A stretch of 64,000 nucleotides of DNA from Panax quinquefolius. Lineage: Eukaryota; Streptophyta; Magnoliopsida; Apiales; Araliaceae. The position numbers and the translations under genes were made by a program. This document shows, in pieces, positions 58,375 to 64,000 of the stretch. The DNA is taken from positions 148,099,991 to 148,163,990 of the forward strand of contig CM035160.1 in the NCBI GenBank assembly GCA_020205615.1, given 5' to 3'. Under the pieces are notes generated by a model. It was not told the DNA's origin and made no database searches. It was given only the letters and a program-made list of their open reading frames with translations. Positions within the stretch are counted from its first letter, which is position 1, and the number at the start of each line of letters is the position of its first letter.

Positions 58375-59064
58375 AGACCTTAGACTTGTCTTCTTTAACC
58401 CATTGAGTTTTAGTTATAACATTGCATTTATATTGATACTGCTCATACCAATCGTAGAAGGTAATATTAATTTTTTCACTACCAATAAATTTCTTCCATT
58501 TATTGACAATTTTATCTCTTTCTTTCTCAGTTGGGTGATTTTTTCTAAATTGATGTCTTTTATTTTTATTAGATTTGGAGTTAAAATCATTCACAAGATT
58601 AATCCAATCTAACACAAATTCTTTCTTAATGACTCTTAATTGATTATTAATTAGAACATCAAAATCGGTCGAGTTGGAAGCTCGGAAGAGTTGGAGAAGA
58701 AGAGCTTTCTTCTTGGTACCGTAATTCGAGGTGACAAGAATAACAAGGATGACTTGCTTGACCTTGATTTAAAATTCCTTTAACTTAATGTCTCTTATAG
58801 AAGGGTTACTAAGGACTTGAGAATCTCTTCTAGGCGATTCATAGAAGAGTCAAGAACTAGAATAGTCCTCTATAATAATCGGTCTTCTAGAGCGTTCAAA
58901 GCTAACTTTGACAGGTTCCATCGAAAAAATTGCCTTATGTTTTCAATGTTCACTACGTTGTTTACTACAAAGTCACCGTGGTATTTCACTTGGTAAAATC
59001 CATCGACCGGGTAATGTAATATCTTTCCATAGAATTGTTCTAGGGATTTGGATATTAGCATCAC
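58358..59064 (-). pseudogene. Pararetrovirus linker region after the movement protein
   Basis: Two minus-strand pieces remain: one with YGKILHYPVDGFYQVKYHGD and LSKLALNALEDRLL (59064-58870), and one with KKFIGSEKINITFYDWYEQY (58615-58358). They resemble the segment between movement and coat domains in plant endogenous caulimovirid polyproteins. A frame break separates them. Function of this segment in the family is poorly defined. Confidence 0.6.
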
Positions 59065-59094
59065 CGGTTGAACTTTGAATTAATACAACAGATC

Positions 59095-59692
59095 TTTAGG
59101 GCTTTTATTAAGAGCATGGACATTCAAATTAGTCTTCATGGTCTTATAATAAATTCTATAGATTAGAGCAATTGGTTGAGAACCTTCAATCATTTGTGTA
59201 ATTTCTCCTCATTGCTTTTAATATTCAATGTTAAAGCTTTTAATAGGTGTTGATCACTTAGACTAAGTGTGAAGTCGGAAAGCAATTAAAATGGATAGGA
59301 CCATTGTGTGCGGTCGGCTTCCATAGCACCTTTTATGCTTGGATAATAATTCAAAAATCTAGCATCTCCGAGGAGGTAGGTAGATACTTGAATTAATTCC
59401 TTTAATATTCAATGGTTTAACTGCTACTTGAACTAGACTATGTGGATGAAATTATAACCCTTTTTCTCATGTTTTTAATAACATCTAGGGAAAGAAGGCT
59501 ACAATTTTCATATTCTTTGTTAATAGCATAGACCTTTTCAACCTGCTTTTAACATTATAATCTGCTTTTTAAAGTTATCTAAAAATGTTGGTGATAAATT
59601 TCTTTGGGAGAAATTCAGGTATATTCCAGCTTATGTAAAACTTGATGATATTTTCATAACTTTGCTTTTCTTCTGATTAACTATATGCAGTA
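59095..59692 (-). pseudogene. Pararetrovirus movement protein (30K type), broken
   Basis: Movement proteins of this superfamily open plasmodesmata for cell-to-cell spread. Recognisable minus-strand fragments are KKGYNFIHI (about 59470-59440), DARFLNYYPSIKGAME (about 59370-59320), and PDFTLSLSD-like residues followed by LLKALTLNIKSN (about 59270-59200). Stops and frame changes separate these blocks, so no product is possible. Position just after the primer site is the expected one. Confidence 0.7.
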
Positions 59693-59792
59693 AAGGTTGC
59701 AAGGTTGACTTATGACTAGCAGAGGAGTTAGATCTAAATAACCTACTCATTATTATTACCGGGTTCAAAAATTATTCACTCTTTATCTTCCA
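59692..59792 (-). repeat. Direct repeat 2 of viral leader/movement-protein start
   Basis: Partner of 58276-58374; differences are a few substitutions and a 3-base indel in the TTATTATTACC stretch. Confidence 0.8.
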
Positions 59793-60005
59793 TTCGGACC
59801 CTCTTACTTTGGGTAGACTCATACCTATTGTTCTTAAACCCTTCACCGCCGCACAAGAGACTTACACTAGGGTTGACAATGAAACAAGGTGTTATACAAT
59901 AAGTTAGGTGACTTCTGATAAAGGATGAAATGATTTTTGAAAACAGCTTTTAATGAAGCAAATCGTAAGATCTTCTTGGTCGCTACAAGAAGAGAAACAA
60001 CAACT

Positions 60006-60019
60006 TGGCTTTGATACCA
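60006..60019 (-). promoter_or_regulatory. tRNA-Met primer binding site of the pararetrovirus
   Basis: Minus strand TGGTATCAAAGCCA; the usual caulimovirid site is TGGTATCAGAGC, one base different. It lies about 280 bases downstream of the TATA box and upstream of the movement protein, as in the viral genome map. Confidence 0.78.
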
Positions 60020-60292
60020 TTTTGGGGCGGAGAGAGAACAGAAGAGAAGAGAGAAGCGTATACAAATAAAAACACAGTCTTTATAAATAAGTAATCGAAT
60101 TGTAATAATGATACAACCTATATACAAACTAAGAACCGAAAATAAAACAAGTACTTACAATTTAAAACATTTAACTAGAGAATTGGAGAAGAGAGGTTAA
60201 GTAAGTGATCGGTAGAAACTAAAGATTCTTACGAGAGAGAGAGCTCGAGTCTTTCTAAGTTTCAAAAACTGATTTGCCAAATGAGCTTCCTT

Positions 60293-60302
60293 CCTTTTAT
60301 AG
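60293..60302 (-). promoter_or_regulatory. TATA box of the viral pregenomic promoter
   Basis: Minus strand CTATAAAAGG, then GAAGGAAGC. Transcription would start near 60270 and run leftwards through the primer site into the movement region. Upstream of it (60340-60430) is a purine-rich stretch with AAAGTAAAAGCAAGTTACT repeats, possibly enhancer-like. Confidence 0.6.
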
Positions 60303-60699
60303 AACAAGGAAAGGGAATCGTTACATTTACTTGGGTAAAGTAAAAACATTTCACTTAGGTAAAAGTGAATTACTAAAGTTAAAGCAAAAGTAAAAGCAAG
60401 TTACTAAGGTAAAAGCAAAAGTAAAAGTATGCATAAGCAATCGCTGATGATAAGCAGTGCTAACTTTTTGACTATTACAGATGCTTACGCCGACAACTTT
60501 TGACTCGACTCGCTTTTCGGTGGAAAAAGAGCCTCTTTTTACTGTTGAGCTACTTTCAGCTGGAAAGTGGAATCATTTGATTGCTCTCGGGTAGGTCTTG
60601 GCTAATCGAACGAGAATCGTCCGCCGAGAGGTCTTTGTGCCGCTAACGAATCAAGAATCGTCACGGAGGCAGTCTTTGGCTAATCTAACAAAGAATCGC

Positions 60700-61500
60700 G
60701 ATCTTGTAGATGTCAGGCAAATGGGTCCTGAGCATCCTGAAGGTTGATGGTGCCGTAGGGATCGTACAGACCATCATCTTCTGCAAATTGGCTAACTGAG
60801 TCATTCTGGGAAGAAGCTGAGGAATGCCTAGAGGCTTCTTCGTGTAACTCATCAATTCTTTTATTGAGGGCTTGAGCAATAAGTTTTAACTCACTACTGA
60901 GCAATCTTTGAAATCAAAATGCTACGGAACAGGAGGAGCTCTGTAGGATCGGTTTTTGACTTAGATTCTTTTGAAATCTTTTTTCGACTTGAGGAAGAGG
61001 GTTCTAAAGGAATGGCTTTAGAATCCTTAACCTTTGAATGACCTGGGAATTTGATTTGAACTGGAATAGGGGCAACAGAAATTCTGTTGAACTCGACCAA
61101 TGATTACATTAACGTCGAACTTATCCCACCACTTGATGTAGAAAAAGCGGAAAGCCGAGGGAGTGGATCGAGATAACTATTAATTACTAGCAATGAGGGG
61201 TGGAGAAATCCAGACGCCATTTGAGGATCCAGGAACTTTGTATTTACTAATGAAGAGGAGAGTGAGAGGAATGTTCTCATTCTTTGGATCTCGTTTACTA
61301 TTATTAGCAAAATGGGTAACTTGGACCTTAAGGGGTCCTTATAATTGGAAGGAGGTCATGGGTAGAACCATACCTATACCACCGGAGAAGAACGAACCAA
61401 TAAGGGATTGGACTTTTTTGTTTGGATTTATGATCGAATCGAATAAACCAGAAAATGACTATGGGACTCGATTGTGTAGTATTCGATGAAGGAGAACCTT
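60700..61500 (-). pseudogene. Pararetrovirus 3' protein with WWDKF motif, broken
   Basis: Minus-strand fragments: FISKYKVPG, then IKWWDKFDVNVIIGRV (about 61120-61075), a Ser/Lys-rich stretch (SSSSRKKISKESKSKT) and an acidic end with SSASSQNDSVSQFAEDDG and QDAQDPF (60800-60713). Similar tails occur in plant endogenous caulimovirids. It lies between RT and the intergenic promoter, the place occupied by the transactivator in caulimoviruses, but identity with that protein is not shown. Confidence 0.6.
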
Positions 61501-61699
61501 ATACCAATTTTTTCAATAAATGAACTTGTCCAATGAAGATATTAAGACCAAAACCTTAAAAGCCAATATAATCATAAAAACAAGACCATTTAATTTAATA
61601 AGTGAGAGATCCATTAGATCGGAGGATTTTAACCCCAATCGAAATCTTCAATTCTTTAATAAAAAAGAATGATAAAACAACGATAAAATTGATTTATCA

Positions 61700-62650
61700 T
61701 CATTGAGGATATTTTGAAATTCACTTGGATATTTTCCATTCATAATGTCCAATCTGAAGGGTGATTGTTTAATCGATCATCTGAATATTTGCCGAAACCG
61801 GATTTGGTCTAATTTAAAATGGTGGCATTACTTAACCTTATTGATAAGGTGAGTTGGGAAGAGAATGTACTTAATCCATTCTAAGACCTTATTCAATGGT
61901 TTGTAATTGATAACTAAACGAGGTGCCAACCATAAAAGGCAGGAAAAAGGGGATTTCTTGGGTTTAATTAACCTTTATTGAGGAGATCATTGATTTCATT
62001 TTTTCCATTTGTTCATGACTTATCCGAATAGGTTAGCCTTAGTGGAATTAAATGTTCTTTGAATTTGAAACAAATAACTTTCCCATTTTCTTTCACGCCA
62101 AAAAGGCATTGGGGAATCGTGAACAAAGGTTATTCTTCATGTTGGTTTTTAATTCTTCAATTTTTAACCAGGTCTCTTCATTTTGAAGTTGTTCTTCAAT
62201 TCTTTTATATTTGATTTCCTCTTTCAAGAAATTCAAATGTAGATTTACAATTTATTAAATTCAATGATTTGGAAATGGATTCTTCTTGAATGTATTTTAA
62301 ATCTCTTCTTTTGTTTAATAAGAAAAAATTTATTTTCTTTCCTAAATGTTTACAGGTTAATCCTTCATTACTAGGTGAAATGGGTACTAAGTATATTTGG
62401 TAAACCTAAAATAATTTTGTCTCAGAAGATTGCGAATCAAAACAAAAGATGTTTTGAAACACATGTTATCTTGACAAATATGTACTTTAGGTAATTTATA
62501 TTTTATTTCCATTTGACTACCATTAAATTGAATTCAATTTTTCACTAGTTTTTTGTAATATTTAGTTGGGATTAGACCTTCTTGATACAATTTAAGTCTC
62601 TTTGTATCGACCTCAAGCCAAAGAAGTTGTATTGAAAAGTTTTTATCCAC
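61700..62650 (-). pseudogene. Pararetrovirus protease and N-terminal RT, broken
   Basis: The protease part has YKLPKVHICQDN and SFVLIRNL (about 62500-62430); the catalytic triad position reads D-T-K instead of D-T-G. The RT part shows KFKEHLIP and RLVINYKPLNKVLEWIKY (about 61915-61860), then weak similarity to the following fingers/palm region to about 61730. The YxDD catalytic motif and RNase H are not found downstream, where the sequence passes to the WWDKF protein. Several stops. Confidence 0.72.
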
Positions 62651-63114
62651 AACTAGGTTAATAGAAACATACCATTTCGAATGGTGATGTCTTTAATTCT
62701 TTTAAGTGAAAGACCTTGAATAACTAAGTCCAAATATCTTTAGTACCAGATGATTACGGTTCATCGTGATTTTCATCATTGGATGAGAATCATTGATCTG
62801 AAGATCGTGCCTTTTATCTAAATCTTTTCTTAGAATAGAGACTTCTATTTTTAAATTAGCAATTTCTTTCTTTAATTTATTAACTTCTGATTTAATTACG
62901 GAAGTCCACTTCTTTAATCGGAGATTTAAATCTTTCTAAAGTTTTATTAAGACTAAAATTGGTTTCTCTTTAGCTTTAATAAACTTATCATTTTCTCTAT
63001 TATCTTTAGTTAATAAATCCTTTAACTGTTTTGTGTATTGGGCTTTTAACTTAGGATCAATGATTTTACTAATTAAGTCAATTAACAAAGAACTCTCTTC
63101 ATCATCCTTGTTAA
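62651..63114 (-). other. Decayed pararetrovirus polyprotein between zinc knuckle and protease
   Basis: Lys/Glu/Asn-rich reading fragments in several frames on the minus strand, consistent with the variable linker that follows the zinc knuckle in caulimovirid polyproteins. No motif is readable. Confidence 0.45.
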
Positions 63115-63974
63115 TTACATTAATCTTTTTAGTGCAACAATTTTCATTGCAATTATTAAGACGGATGGTGACTTCGCTTGGTCTTCGCTTGAATTATTTT
63201 CACTGTTAGTATCAGAGGAATATGAAATGTTAGAGTCTTCATTATTACTAACTTCATTTTCTATTCTCATTAACTCTAGTATATATTCAGTATCTTCGCT
63301 AGTAATATTTAACTGAGACAACTTCAGTTTTATTTTGCATTCACTTTTATAATGACCCTTTTGCCCACAATTATGGCACACAATTTTACTTTTATCAATT
63401 TTTTAGTTCTTTTATTACTGCTTTTTATTAATGGGTTTGGGCTTATTATAATAACTATCTTGATTCTTATCTTTATGATGATCGCGTCTTTTCTTGTGAC
63501 GTCTATGACTTCGTGAGAGTCGATATGTTTATGCTGTGTTTTCGCTTCTGAAGGGGCCACAGGAGGTAAACCATATTGCTCGCAGAATGTTCCGAGCTCA
63601 TATTTAGCTTTCTTCTTGTCTTTACTAGCTTGTTTGGCTAACTTAAAATCAATGCACATTTTTAATCCTATCTTTTGAATATAACTGATTATGTCACCAT
63701 AAGTGAGATTATCATAATCAATATATCCTAAATTTTTACTAAGTTCTTCACGAACTTTATGAAGCAAATAAGATTGGTAAACCATTAACAAACTTTTCTT
63801 TCTAGAAAGGTTTATTCTTTCGTCATTTCTCATCATAACTCTAGAAGTAAAAACATCTTTGTACCATCTAAAGTCACTTAGAGTGGGACAAGTGAGATTA
63901 CTTAGCTGATCGTGGATTCTTTCAGTGATGTTACTGGGGGTTCCTACGAAGTGTTTTATTATAGTATAAATCAA
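63115..63974 (-). pseudogene. Pararetrovirus coat protein and zinc knuckle
   Basis: The coat domain lies in a frame at 63974-63330 and keeps the family signature TCPTLSDFRWYKDVF, later NLGYIDYDNLTYGDIISY and ELGTFCEQYGL. After about residue 145 the frame shifts: the basic tail continues in other frames and the CCHC knuckle CHNCGQKGHYKSEC lies in a frame at 63381-63115, followed by an acidic Ser/Asn-rich stretch. The knuckle itself is intact (CX2CX4HX4C). A coat domain followed by a single CCHC knuckle, on the same strand as the movement protein, identifies Caulimoviridae. The region runs off the window edge. Confidence 0.85.
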
Positions 63975-64000
63975 AGTATTTACTCCATCAGGTGGCCCTA

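Larger units (their letters stand above)
58276..64000 (-). mobile_element. Endogenous pararetrovirus (Caulimoviridae), head-to-tail arrangement
   Basis: Reading from the right edge on the minus strand: coat protein and zinc knuckle, protease, start of RT, a further protein with the WWDKF motif, an intergenic region with TATA box and tRNA-Met primer site, then a movement protein and linker. In the circular caulimovirid genome, the primer site is followed by the movement protein. So the order shows the end of one genome copy followed by the start of another. There are no LTRs. All frames are interrupted, and the RT catalytic motif and RNase H were not found. It continues past the window edge; the left end abuts a TA run. 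The virus genus was not determined. Confidence 0.85.

Noticed and set aside
60006..60019. Possible tRNA gene at the Met-like sequence
   Set aside because: Only a 14-base primer-complementary word is present; no arms or boxes of a tRNA gene. The same holds for 46900 and 17644.
61193..61489. A 98-codon plus-strand frame in the pararetrovirus region
   Set aside because: The minus strand carries recognisable viral fragments here (including the approach to WWDKF); the plus-strand frame is its antisense shadow.

Overview
This window looks like repeat-dense intergenic and intronic DNA from a plant nuclear genome, most probably a eudicot. The evidence is Ty1/copia and chromovirus-type Ty3/gypsy retrotransposons with tRNA-Met primer sites, hAT, Mutator and Stowaway DNA transposons, an endogenous pararetrovirus of the Caulimoviridae, and one spliced host gene whose protein has the plant ELM2 plus SANT-like arrangement. 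The sequence is AT-rich and has one 100-base assembly gap (11116-11215). I cannot name the species.

Layout. 1-10.1 kb holds two damaged copia elements on the minus strand that share one LTR; a complete 2.8 kb solo LTR of a gypsy-type family sits inside that LTR. 10.1-11.1 kb is an AT-rich repeat that runs into the gap. 11.2-20.3 kb is a near-complete but dead chromovirus on the minus strand (gag, protease, RT, RNase H, integrase, chromodomain, both LTRs). 20.3-30.1 kb is a mosaic of LTR fragments in both orientations. It is broken by a 2 kb Mutator-like element with a 10-bp target duplication, whose interior shows exon/intron structure. 30.8-33.8 kb is a small hAT-type element split by another LTR. 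33.8-37.4 kb is intergenic DNA with several MITEs.

37.4-56.4 kb is best read as one host gene on the minus strand. It would have a non-coding first exon near 56.2 kb, an 82-codon exon at 55.65-55.89 kb and a 384-codon last exon (ELM2/SANT) at 37.46-38.61 kb. The roughly 17 kb intron between the coding exons contains a clean nest: a chromovirus (TSD TCCAA), in whose 5' LTR lies a solo LTR (TSD GTAAT), in which lies a decayed hAT transposon (8-bp TSD, 6 of 8 matching). The same intron holds a non-autonomous hAT element (TSD CTTCTAGA) and a 226-bp tandem duplication. The link between the two coding exons is inferred from matching splice phase and strand; it is not proven.

56.8-58.1 kb carries a MITE and another LTR fragment. 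58.3-64.0 kb is an endogenous pararetrovirus on the minus strand, running off the right edge. It is arranged as the end of one viral genome followed by the intergenic promoter and primer site and then the start of the next, with many frame breaks.

No working transposase, retrotransposon polyprotein or viral polyprotein is visible; every mobile element protein here has stops, frameshifts or lost catalytic residues. The most rewarding points are the large TE-filled intron, the apparent gene fragment inside the Mutator-like element, the head-to-tail pararetrovirus junction, and a roughly 110-bp module conserved across otherwise divergent LTRs. All calls are by reading alone; no database search was run.
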